DNA of 39,657 bases from NCBI GenBank assembly GCA_015060965.1, contig SUXN01000027.1:1-39657 (forward strand), in the 5' to 3' direction. This DNA comes from Bacteroidales bacterium (GTDB lineage Bacteria; Bacteroidota; Bacteroidia; Bacteroidales; Bacteroidaceae). Shown here in pieces: positions 33,601 through 39,657 of the stretch. Within the stretch, counting starts at the first letter, position 1, and the number at the start of each line of letters is the position of its first letter. Below the pieces are notes generated by a model, which searched no databases, was not told where the DNA came from, and worked only from the letters and a program-made list of their open reading frames with translations. A program made the translations under genes and the position numbers.

Positions 33601-34229
33601 GCTTTACTCTTACAGGCGCTTCCGGCGAGAACAGCTATACTCTCACTACTGATGAGCAGGGGCAGGACTACACCAATGCTACTGCTGCAGTGTTCAAGGT
33701 AGAGACCGGTGAGGACCTTAACATCACATTCGACAAGGCGGGTTCATGGATACACCAGTACGTGTTCATTGATTTTGACGGTGACGGCTTCACAGCAAGC
33801 ATTGCTGAGGGTAGCGAGTGGGCTCCCGCCGAGGATCTTGTAGCATACTCATTCTACAATAACAATAGTGATAGTGACGCAAGTGGTTGGAACAGTAAAG
33901 GTACAGTGATTACCGGCAATGACCGTAACACACCTGCAGTTCCTGCATTCAATGCTCCTGAGGCAGCCGGTACATACCGCATGCGTATCAAACAGGATTG
34001 GTGTAACATTGACCCAGCCGGCGATGCTGACGGCAAGTTCGGCGACTTCAAGGAGAACGGTGGCCAGATCATCGACGTTACTCTCGAGGTTATCAATGCT
34101 ACAGGTATCAAGGAGGTTGAGGGTGATAATGGCGTGAAAGGTGTATATGACCTCTCAGGCCGCAAACTCGAGAAGGTTTCTGCTCCCGGAGTATATGTTG
34201 TAGATGGTAGAAAGGTTTTAGTTAAGTAA
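30528..34229 (+). CDS. Clan GH-D (GH36-like) alpha-galactosidase / alpha-N-acetylgalactosaminidase-like enzyme, frameshifted from its N-terminus
   Basis: The main part of a large secreted hydrolase. The nominal start (TTG at 30528) is artificial, because the true reading begins in the previous frame at 29618. Positions in the joined protein are about 303 higher than in this frame. The barrel has AAFVIDDGWDNYGPW (408-420 here), the nucleophile motif FFKFDG (Asp514) and the acid/base region QISDATWRQEND (Asp572), which follows the KxD...SDxxD logic of GH36/GH27. A carbohydrate-binding insert lies at about 160-290. Two Big_5-like Ig domains, a GEVED-like domain (QDWCNIDPAG) and a type IX-like tail (KGVYDLSGRKL...VDGRKVLVK) follow. 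The likely role is removal of alpha-Gal or alpha-GalNAc from mucin or blood-group glycans. The break may be real or a sequence error. Confidence 0.78.
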   Translation: MLQVQSLSQLLSVVPASAMTLKSVETETLTANASAIGGAEHFAGVQLVANYEYTYKETKIEIVWRAVLRDGSHYLRTEMELTGVDAVDMYNIIPMIYNVDTEAAGSAPKVVGNTRGAVLMSDKIFAGLETPTAYNTVGEATGEEDAWNLTDTKSVSLTASSWTQVAEADVPKRVEEATGANYPNVYAYDMENVTLKEGQKVSILVKYTSGSHRLNFGGAVLLDANGAIAAVDYHSGYSGGQHSNNTFTFLAPYDGTFAVRVFVENKTESIDASSTMTVDIYTAKEGVVVNTAIVGIQGLWSRNTTLAAGETWKVASVVGLVAQDGTQSNANIRETQKRRSFLAYSERERAVPWRTFPHYNSWYELNINRNNAAPGQEHTNFTAEDILGVMEQWKEKYFDKFGEGIAAFVIDDGWDNYGPWTFHSGFPNEMRDMSVLAKEMNAGIGAWLGPVGGYGQSGNYRRAYWNANNRGGMQLSNPAYYEAFLAAANNLVCEQDGVAGFNHETDNYVFFKFDGISAQFSAVGPDAGDTGNENAEGIIRLEQYVRENMREDIFFNTTVGTWASPFWYQISDATWRQENDHDRIGNNSINRENWITYRDRLVYQNYVQNSPICPINTLMTHGFILSEDGPPAGDSRDYNAVLRELRCAFVCGSGIVELYTNCNLMNSINGGKLWEDVAECVAWQKKNADVLPDAHWVGGNPWNGSKQEIYGWASWNGAKATLALRNGGNSAQTYTFTLREALEIPANITGAIILNKSFKVQDALEGLTEGAAIDIDQQLTVTLPGSTVFAFDGINADPSQVPFEVLSYSPVKDEAISTVRLNFNYDVKAVEGAEAAVALYDEAKENVVSEATYAVEGSVVTVTLANAVSTPGNYFLVVPEGLFVRSNDDRAFSGEFAITVVAPEPIKITSVSPNEDIYSLSIIEVKFSKDVVDAATGAEVVLNNAAGEKVSAASYSVDGKLLTVTLAQEVTAPGEYILVIPEGVVKGAAVGDSFSGSVTLVVEEFDIYEPTNTGTRTRSDRVIKGFTLTGASGENSYTLTTDEQGQDYTNATAAVFKVETGEDLNITFDKAGSWIHQYVFIDFDGDGFTASIAEGSEWAPAEDLVAYSFYNNNSDSDASGWNSKGTVITGNDRNTPAVPAFNAPEAAGTYRMRIKQDWCNIDPAGDADGKFGDFKENGGQIIDVTLEVINATGIKEVEGDNGVKGVYDLSGRKLEKVSAPGVYVVDGRKVLVK
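33561..34229 (+). repeat. C-terminal GEVED-tail module, copy in the GH36-like gene
   Basis: About 670 bp encode a GEVED-like domain plus sorting tail. They match 37292-37966 in the GH95 gene closely at DNA level. The encoded ATGIKEVEGDNGVKGVYDL stretch is identical, from a DNA run of about 47 identical bases beginning at GCTACAGGTATC. Confidence 0.85.
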
Positions 34230-34321
34230 TTAACTTAGAACCCAACAATTCTGTCTTTTGACAGCATTATTCAAGGTGTTTGAAAGAAACTGAATGATGT
34301 GTTGAACTATATTATAAAACT

Positions 34322-34371
34322 GAGCCGGTTTATTATGTGTTTTTACAGACTTTAACCGGCTCGGTTTTTAT
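34322..34371 (+). terminator. Intrinsic terminator between the GH36-like and GH95 genes
   Basis: GAGCCGGTT (34322-34330) and AACCGGCTC (34354-34362) form a 9-bp stem followed by GGTTTTTATAAT. It ends only 23 bases before the GH95 ATG at 34394, leaving no room for a promoter between them. Confidence 0.85.
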
Positions 34372-34393
34372 AATAGGATTAACGGATATTTTT

Positions 34394-37300
34394 ATGAAAA
34401 GAATAATTTTATCAATCTATTGCAGCTTGTATACCATTCTATCATTGGCACAGACATTACCTTTGTTCTCCAATGATGGAACAGACAACTGGTATTATAT
34501 TGAGTTTGATATCAACTCGACAGTTATACAAGACATTGGTGTGGGACAGGAACTCCGTAATCGCGTGGCTGAAGAAGGAGAGGAGGGACAGCTTTGGAAA
34601 TTCATAGGTGATGAGAATTCCTGTACTGTAGTTTCAAAAACAGGACGTTACCTGTTTTATAATAACGAGAAAAACCGTTTTTATGCATCCGCTGATGAAG
34701 CTACTATAATGAAGATGGTTGCTACATCGGCTGGCAAGTGGGAGTTGCAAATATATGACACTTCGCTTGCGCCGTCTGCTAACCCTGACGCAGTTGCCAT
34801 TGTGATATATAATGGTAGCGGCATTGACCACTATCTTGACGTTTGGAAGCATGATTTCAATGCTTGTGCATTGAATTTTGTTATGGCTGAAGATATGGCT
34901 TTCACAACCCAGAATGCTCCTTCGCCAGTCCCAGAGGTAACAATCTCCGGCTCGAAAACAGCACCGGAAGAACTGTTGGCTTTATGGTATGATGCTCCTG
35001 CAACGAATTGGGTAAAGGAGGCTTTACCAATAGGAAATGGTGATATGGGTGCGATGATTTTTGGTGGTATAGCTCAGGACCGTATACAATTCAACCATAA
35101 GACACTGTGGAAAGGCTCATCAAGTGCTACAGATTTGGGTTCATATCTTGCATTCGGAGATTTGTATATAATAAACCGGAATGCCAAGATGGCTACAGAG
35201 TATCGTAGAGAACTTGATCTGTCGAAGGCTGTTGTAAATGTGGAATATACATCGGATGATACAGAATATAAACGTGAGTACTTCTGCTGTAATCCGGATA
35301 ATGTGATTGTAGTAAGATATACAGCTGTTGGCAATGAAACTCTTTCACTTGACTTGCAGTTTATTAATGCGCAGGGCTCCCGGGCTGTCTACAGTGCAGA
35401 AGGTGCTGTCTTTAGTGGTACTTTGGGAAACGGTATGAATTATCAGGCTGTTATGGCTGTTGATACTGACGGCGGTACTATAAACTATGATAAGCGTGCT
35501 GTAACTGTGGATGGTGCACATGAACTAATTGTTTATATTGCTTGTGGTACTGACTTTGACCCATCTTGCGATAATCATCTGACCGGTGATGCGGTGGCAT
35601 TAGACAACTCGCTTCGAGAAGCTGTTGTTGCTGCAAAGAAGAAAGGTGTTGATGTTATCAAAACCGCTCACCAAACTGATTATCTCTCGTTGTTCGGGCG
35701 TTGTAGCTTTGAACTGTATGGTGCCGCAAATTCCCTGCCTACAAACCAATTGTTACAGAAAAACAATGCCGCATCTACAAAAATGGTAGATATGCTGATG
35801 TTTCAGTATGGACGATACTTGACTATAGCATCTTCACGCGGAATCCCTGTACCTTCCAATTTGCAAGGTATATGGAATAAAGACGGCAATGCTCAAAGTG
35901 ATGCAGTGTGGGCTTCGGATATACATTCAAACATAAATGTACAGATGAACTATTGGCCTGTAGAACCTACCAATTTGAGTGAATGTCACATGCCTTTCCT
36001 TGATTATATGAAGAATGAGGCTTTACGTGCCAATGGCAGATGGACACAGAATGCACGCGACCTTGGTGTGAATAAGGGATGGGTTGTCAACACTGCCGGT
36101 AATATTTTTGGTGGTTCGAGCAGTTATAAGATTGGTAAGTATTCTGTTGTCAACGCATGGTATTGTACCCATTTATGGCAGCATTTTGCATACACATGTG
36201 ATACTACATTCCTTAAAGAACATGCTATGCCTCTTATGAAGAGTGCTTGTGAATTCTGGTTCGAGAGACTTGTGCCAGCTCAGAATGGTGATGGTTCGTT
36301 GGAGTGCCCTAATGAGTATTCGCCTGAACAAGGATTTGTACAGAATGCTACAGCGCATTCGCAACAACTTGTTACAATGCTTTTTGAACAGACTTTGCAG
36401 GCAATCGAGGTACTTGGCAACGATGCTGCGCTGTGTGATGAAGTTTTTGTTGCAACATTGCAGGATAAGTTGCAAAGGCTTGATAAAGGCTTGAGGATTG
36501 ATGGTAAAGGTATGCTGCGTGAATGGAAATATCAGGAAAATACACCCAATATAGGTGCCGGAGAGAACTATTTTGCAAATGATGAACAGAATGTATGGCA
36601 GTGTCATCGTCATACATCACATCTTATGGCACTCTATCCAGGTTTTGGTATTAGCAAGGGTATTGATGAGGATATATATGATGCAGCAATAGCATCGCTT
36701 GATGATCGTGGTGATGTAGCGACCGGTTGGGCAAGAGCTTGGCGTATATCGTTATGGGCAAGGGCACGTGACAAGAAGCGGGTTTACAAGACATTGAGAG
36801 GCTTTGCGCACCGTACATCAAATCTTAACTATGATTGGAGTGGGGGATTGTATGACAATATGTTAGATGCGCATGCGACCAGCGTCTTCCAGATTGAGGG
36901 TAATTTCGGTGCTACTGCAGGTATTGCAGAAATGCTTTTGCAGAGCCGACCAGACTCTATCGTCCTTCTTCCGGCACTTCCGTTCGAGTGGCCCGAGGGT
37001 GCTGTCAGAGGGATGAAGTGTATTGGCAATTTTGAGGTGGAAATAGAATGGAAAGACAGGAGGCCTGTAACAGTGCGTGTTGTGTCGCATAGCGGAATGC
37101 CGCTTACTTTGGCTTATCCTAAGATTTCAAAGGCTGTTTTTTCTGCAATGCAGGGTGACAATCCACAAGTGACATCAAATAACGACAACTCCGTCTCTCT
37201 TGAGACAATGAAAGGCGGTGCATATCTTTTTGATTTTTCCGAGTTGGAATGGGATGATGTTGCAGATGAGACTGTTGACTATGTCCCTACCAATAATGGT

Positions 37301-37966
37301 ACAAGAACAAATACCGGTCGTGTAATCCGTGCCATCACTCTTGCAGGTGCATCATCAGGTGAGAATAGTTACACTCTTACAACAGAGGAGCAGGGACAGG
37401 ATTATACAGATGCTGCAGCTGCCACAGTTTTCAAGGTAGAGGCCGGTGAGGACCTTAACATTACATTTGACAAGGCGGGTTCATGGATACACCAGTACGT
37501 GTTCATAGACTTGGACGGTGACGGCTTCACAGCAAGCATTGCCGAGGGTAGCGAGTGGGCTCCAGCCGAGGACCTTGTCGCTTACTCATTCTATAACAAC
37601 GACGGTGCAAGTGACGAGAGCGGTTGGAACAGTGTAGGTGCAGTGCTTACAGGAAACAACCGCAACACTCCCGAGGTTCCTGCATTCAAGGCTCCTGAGA
37701 CTGCCGGTACATACCGTATGCGCGTTAAGCAGGACTGGTGTAACATTGACCCCGCTGGTGATGCAGACGGCAAGTTCGGTGACTTCAAACAGAACGGTGG
37801 CCAGATCATCGACGTTACTCTCGAGGTTGTCGACGCTACAGGTATCAAGGAGGTTGAGGGTGATAATGGCGTGAAAGGTGTGTATGACCTTTCGGGCCGC
37901 AAGCTCGAGATGGTTTCTGCTCCCGGCGTTTACATCGTTAATGAAAAGAAACTGCTTGTAAAGTAA
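34394..37966 (+). CDS. Secreted GH95 alpha-L-fucosidase with GEVED-like domain and type IX-type tail
   Basis: Inverting fucosidase of family GH95, whose members usually remove alpha-1,2-linked fucose (H-antigen, 2'-fucosyllactose). The start at 34394 gives a signal peptide (ending ILSLAQ) and 1190 residues. A lectin-like domain lies at about 25-175. The GH95 region (about 190-950) opens with LLALWYDAPATNWVKEALPIG. The active-site Asn pair is NIN at 513-515 before VQMNYWP, and the general acid region is CPNEYSPE (638-645). The normally invariant QIDGNFG reads QIEGNFG (Glu835). Spacing of these sites fits the well-studied bifidobacterial enzyme. The C-terminal GEVED-like domain (about 965-1145) and tail (KGVYDLSGRKL) are shared with the GH36-like gene. 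The body is more AT-rich than the tail. Confidence 0.92.
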   Translation: MKRIILSIYCSLYTILSLAQTLPLFSNDGTDNWYYIEFDINSTVIQDIGVGQELRNRVAEEGEEGQLWKFIGDENSCTVVSKTGRYLFYNNEKNRFYASADEATIMKMVATSAGKWELQIYDTSLAPSANPDAVAIVIYNGSGIDHYLDVWKHDFNACALNFVMAEDMAFTTQNAPSPVPEVTISGSKTAPEELLALWYDAPATNWVKEALPIGNGDMGAMIFGGIAQDRIQFNHKTLWKGSSSATDLGSYLAFGDLYIINRNAKMATEYRRELDLSKAVVNVEYTSDDTEYKREYFCCNPDNVIVVRYTAVGNETLSLDLQFINAQGSRAVYSAEGAVFSGTLGNGMNYQAVMAVDTDGGTINYDKRAVTVDGAHELIVYIACGTDFDPSCDNHLTGDAVALDNSLREAVVAAKKKGVDVIKTAHQTDYLSLFGRCSFELYGAANSLPTNQLLQKNNAASTKMVDMLMFQYGRYLTIASSRGIPVPSNLQGIWNKDGNAQSDAVWASDIHSNINVQMNYWPVEPTNLSECHMPFLDYMKNEALRANGRWTQNARDLGVNKGWVVNTAGNIFGGSSSYKIGKYSVVNAWYCTHLWQHFAYTCDTTFLKEHAMPLMKSACEFWFERLVPAQNGDGSLECPNEYSPEQGFVQNATAHSQQLVTMLFEQTLQAIEVLGNDAALCDEVFVATLQDKLQRLDKGLRIDGKGMLREWKYQENTPNIGAGENYFANDEQNVWQCHRHTSHLMALYPGFGISKGIDEDIYDAAIASLDDRGDVATGWARAWRISLWARARDKKRVYKTLRGFAHRTSNLNYDWSGGLYDNMLDAHATSVFQIEGNFGATAGIAEMLLQSRPDSIVLLPALPFEWPEGAVRGMKCIGNFEVEIEWKDRRPVTVRVVSHSGMPLTLAYPKISKAVFSAMQGDNPQVTSNNDNSVSLETMKGGAYLFDFSELEWDDVADETVDYVPTNNGTRTNTGRVIRAITLAGASSGENSYTLTTEEQGQDYTDAAAATVFKVEAGEDLNITFDKAGSWIHQYVFIDLDGDGFTASIAEGSEWAPAEDLVAYSFYNNDGASDESGWNSVGAVLTGNNRNTPEVPAFKAPETAGTYRMRVKQDWCNIDPAGDADGKFGDFKQNGGQIIDVTLEVVDATGIKEVEGDNGVKGVYDLSGRKLEMVSAPGVYIVNEKKLLVK
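37292..37966 (+). repeat. C-terminal GEVED-tail module, copy in the GH95 gene
   Basis: This is the partner of 33561-34229. The DNA match ends with the gene, while the catalytic parts of the two genes are unrelated. Base composition here is closer to the GH36-like gene than to the GH95 catalytic part, which suggests module transfer. Confidence 0.85.
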
Positions 37967-38039
37967 ATCTATATTACAAAGAATATAATCCAAGAATGGG
38001 CGGCTGGGTTCGCCCCCTTCTGCTTAAAACAGATATAAC

Positions 38040-39158
38040 ATGAACAAAAACAATGGAAGGTTGCTGTCACTTGATGTGTTGAGAGGACTGGACTTGATGT
38101 TGCTCGTCGGTTTGCAGCCTGTACTGCGTGTTTTTCTGATTGAACTTGATAGCCCTGTGCTCAACGATACTCTGCTATATCATCTTGACCACGCGGAGTG
38201 GGAGGGTCTGCGTGTGTGGGATATGGTGATGCCGCTGTTCCTGTTCATGTCGGGTGTGACAATGCCTTATTCTCTTCCAAAGTACAGGACGCAGAACGGC
38301 GATGCCGGAGTGTGGAAACGTATCCTCAAGCGCTTTGCTATGCTCTTTCTGTTGGGAATGGTGGTGCAGGGCAATATCCTCTCGCTCGACCCTGACAGGG
38401 TGTATATATACAGCAATACATTACAGGCCATAGCCGTCGGCTATCTGTTGGCTGCTCCTTTGGTGCTTTATCTGAAACCGAAATGGCAGTTGCTTGCGAT
38501 AGTGGTATTGCTTGCTATTTATTCATTGCCTATGCATCTTTGGGGCGACTGGAGTCCGCAGGGGAACTTCGCAGCTGTGGTCGACAAGGCTGTGCTCGGA
38601 CGTTTCAGGGACGGTAGCGTTGTTGCTGCCGACGGTACGGTGCAGTTTGCTGCCTGGTACGACTATACCTGGATATGGAGCAGTATCACTTTCTGTTGCA
38701 CAGTTGCTTTAGGCAGTTTTGCTGGGCAGATGGCAAAGAACGGGAACGGCAATCGTCCCGCAACTGCGAAAAGGCTCTTTGTGATGGCTGTGCTGTTGTT
38801 GGCGACGGGGTTGCTTTCCGGAATATTCCAGCCTGTCATCAAACGTATATGGAGCGCGAGCATGGTACTTTACAGCGCAGGGTGGTGCTATCTTCTGTTG
38901 GCCTTGTTCTATTGGTGGATAGATGTCAAAGGTCATACGAAAGGTTGGGGGTGGTTGCTCTGTTATGGTTGTAATGCTATTACAGCGTACCTTATTGGAG
39001 AGCTTATCAACTTCCGCGGTGTGGCAGCGTCGTTGCTGTACGGCACCGAACAGTATCTCGAAGGGTGGTATCCGGTGCTGCTTGTGGCATGTAACAGCCT
39101 GATAGTCTTCTTTATACTGAAATTCATGTATAAGAACAAACTCTTCCTAAAAGTGTAG
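38040..39158 (+). CDS. NagX-like membrane acyltransferase (DUF5009 / heparan N-acetyltransferase-like)
   Basis: A 372-residue inner-membrane protein with roughly ten hydrophobic segments. The N-terminus RLLSLDVLRGLDLMLL followed by YHLDHAEWEGLRVWDMVMPL and FLFMSGVTMPYSL matches the NagX/HGSNAT-like family; His in LDHAEW is the likely active-site residue. In related organisms such genes sit with amino-sugar catabolism and may acetylate glucosamine or handle HexNAc at the membrane, but the reaction is not settled. It follows the GH95 gene by 73 bases, with a short hairpin GGGCG/CGCCC (37998-38015) and no clear promoter in between, so cotranscription is likely. A strong terminator follows. Confidence 0.85.
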   Translation: MNKNNGRLLSLDVLRGLDLMLLVGLQPVLRVFLIELDSPVLNDTLLYHLDHAEWEGLRVWDMVMPLFLFMSGVTMPYSLPKYRTQNGDAGVWKRILKRFAMLFLLGMVVQGNILSLDPDRVYIYSNTLQAIAVGYLLAAPLVLYLKPKWQLLAIVVLLAIYSLPMHLWGDWSPQGNFAAVVDKAVLGRFRDGSVVAADGTVQFAAWYDYTWIWSSITFCCTVALGSFAGQMAKNGNGNRPATAKRLFVMAVLLLATGLLSGIFQPVIKRIWSASMVLYSAGWCYLLLALFYWWIDVKGHTKGWGWLLCYGCNAITAYLIGELINFRGVAASLLYGTEQYLEGWYPVLLVACNSLIVFFILKFMYKNKLFLKV

Positions 39159-39180
39159 GATGGAGTGTTCCCTTTGTGAT

Positions 39181-39222
39181 AAAGTGCAGGAGCAGCAGTG
39201 CTGTTCTTGCACTTTTCATTTT
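39181..39222 (+). terminator. Intrinsic terminator at the end of the glycan locus
   Basis: AAGTGCA (39182-39188) pairs with TGCACTT (39208-39214), and the inner GAGCAGC/GCTGTTC continues it to a stem of about 15 bp with the loop AGT. It is followed by TTCATTTT and lies 23 bases past the NagX-like stop. Confidence 0.85.
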
Positions 39223-39282
39223 GTGAAAAAGGATTTATAATAGAATAAAAATCACAAAAAATGGGAATTTGTGGCAGAAACG

Positions 39283-39314
39283 CTTGTTTACATCAAAAAA
39301 GGTTCTTATGTTTG
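39283..39314 (+). promoter_or_regulatory. Promoter of the 6S-like RNA
   Basis: CTTG (39283-39286) and TATGTTTG (39307-39314, exact -7 box) are 20 bases apart. The predicted start at about 39320 coincides with the first base of the closing stem of the RNA. Confidence 0.7.
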
Positions 39315-39320
39315 TATACG

Positions 39321-39510
39321 GTTTTGCTGTACCGATTGACTGGGAAACTCATCAATTTTAAACGAAAAACCGAGTAAGCTTCACATTGTCTAATGGCGGG
39401 CCACGCCTTCGGGTAGCTTTAGAGAGCCGGTGGATTACAAAGGACAGGAGCCCTCAAATCTTGTATTCTCGGAGTTTCGTCGTTCTCTTCTGTGCAGCAA
39501 AACTTTTTTT
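39321..39510 (+). ncRNA. Structured small RNA of about 190 nt, possibly 6S RNA
   Basis: GTTTTGCTG (39321-39329) pairs perfectly with CAGCAAAAC (39495-39503), which is followed by seven T, so the closing stem also acts as terminator. Inside, CGAAAnnCCGAG (39363-39374) pairs with CTCGGnnTTTCG (39468-39479). A 5' hairpin is formed by ATTGA/TCAAT around TGGG/CTCA (about 39335-39356). The distal part can fold with TTG/CAA, TAAT/ATTA and CCAC/GTGG around CCTTCGGG. A long rod with an internal bulge, start-to-end pairing, its own promoter and a size of 190 nt is the architecture of 6S RNA, which binds RNA polymerase. The identity is inferred from structure, as I do not recognise the primary sequence with certainty. 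No protein frame fits here. Confidence 0.6.
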
Positions 39511-39531
39511 ATTTCCTATAAGGGAATATGT

Positions 39532-39561
39532 AAAGCCCGTCAGTTGTAGCTGATGGGCTTT
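39532..39561. terminator. Hairpin after the small RNA, possible terminator
   Basis: AAAGCCCGTCAG (39532-39543) pairs with CTGATGGGCTTT (39550-39561) in a 12-bp stem with one G-T pair and the loop TTGTAG. The downstream T run is poor on this strand and on the other it is followed by ACATATTCCC, so its role is open. It could serve a gene beyond the window. No gene is seen from 39562 to 39657. Confidence 0.45.
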
Positions 39562-39657
39562 GGTATTGTAAAGAGTTTGAATGGTTCACCTGCAAACTAT
39601 AGGGGGAATATCTTTTTAACACAGACAAAACATTAAACAATCTCTTATATTCTTTTA

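Overview
The window looks like a chromosomal segment of a Bacteroidales bacterium, most like Prevotellaceae. The evidence is the Bacteroidetes-type promoter pattern (TTTG, about 20 bases, TAnnTTTG), leaders with little Shine-Dalgarno sequence, and secreted proteins that end in a short type IX-like tail (KGxYDLxGRK...VDGRKxxVK). Many S-type sulfatases and glycan hydrolases and the gene neighbours galK-MFS-galM, grpE-dnaJ and serC-yigZ agree with this. The species cannot be fixed from the sequence alone. No tRNA, rRNA, CRISPR array or complete insertion sequence was seen.

Region 1 (1-7.2 kb, minus strand) is housekeeping and central metabolism: a galactose operon (galM, sugar permease, galK) with a good promoter, folC ending in a perfect 40-bp palindromic terminator, and the chaperone pair grpE-dnaJ. 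Region 2 (7.3-10.2 kb, plus) holds a secreted sulfatase whose stop codon overlaps the start of a DbpA-type RNA helicase.

Region 3 (10.25-13.2 kb, minus) is an AT-rich accessory island of four genes joined by ATGA overlaps. A 437-residue protein with an RHxxW...HE...NNxxG domain comes first, then three tandem near-identical lipoproteins. The layout resembles a toxin followed by amplified immunity genes, and it is the best candidate here for an undescribed system.

Region 4 (13.4-16.1 kb, plus) has serC, an IMPACT/YigZ protein and a small MH-clan metallopeptidase-like protein.

Region 5 (16.2-39.2 kb, plus) is a host-glycan (mucin or milk-oligosaccharide type) degradation region. It carries two GH29 fucosidases, each followed by a secreted GEVED-like protein (a duplicated cassette). 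It also has a rhodanese lipoprotein, a second sulfatase, a broken GH20 hexosaminidase remnant, an N-acetylhexosamine kinase-like enzyme, a frameshifted clan GH-D (GH36-like) alpha-galactosidase/GalNAcase, a GH95 fucosidase and a NagX-like membrane acyltransferase. Together these would remove sulfate, fucose and alpha-linked Gal/GalNAc caps and phosphorylate the released HexNAc; galactose would feed the Leloir enzymes at the left end. No SusC/SusD pair or dedicated regulator is in the window.

Two intergenic stretches contain what look like structured RNAs. One, at 39321-39510, is a 6S-like rod with its own promoter and terminator. The other, at about 29253-29490, is a multi-stem RNA ending in an intrinsic terminator ahead of the GH36-like gene.
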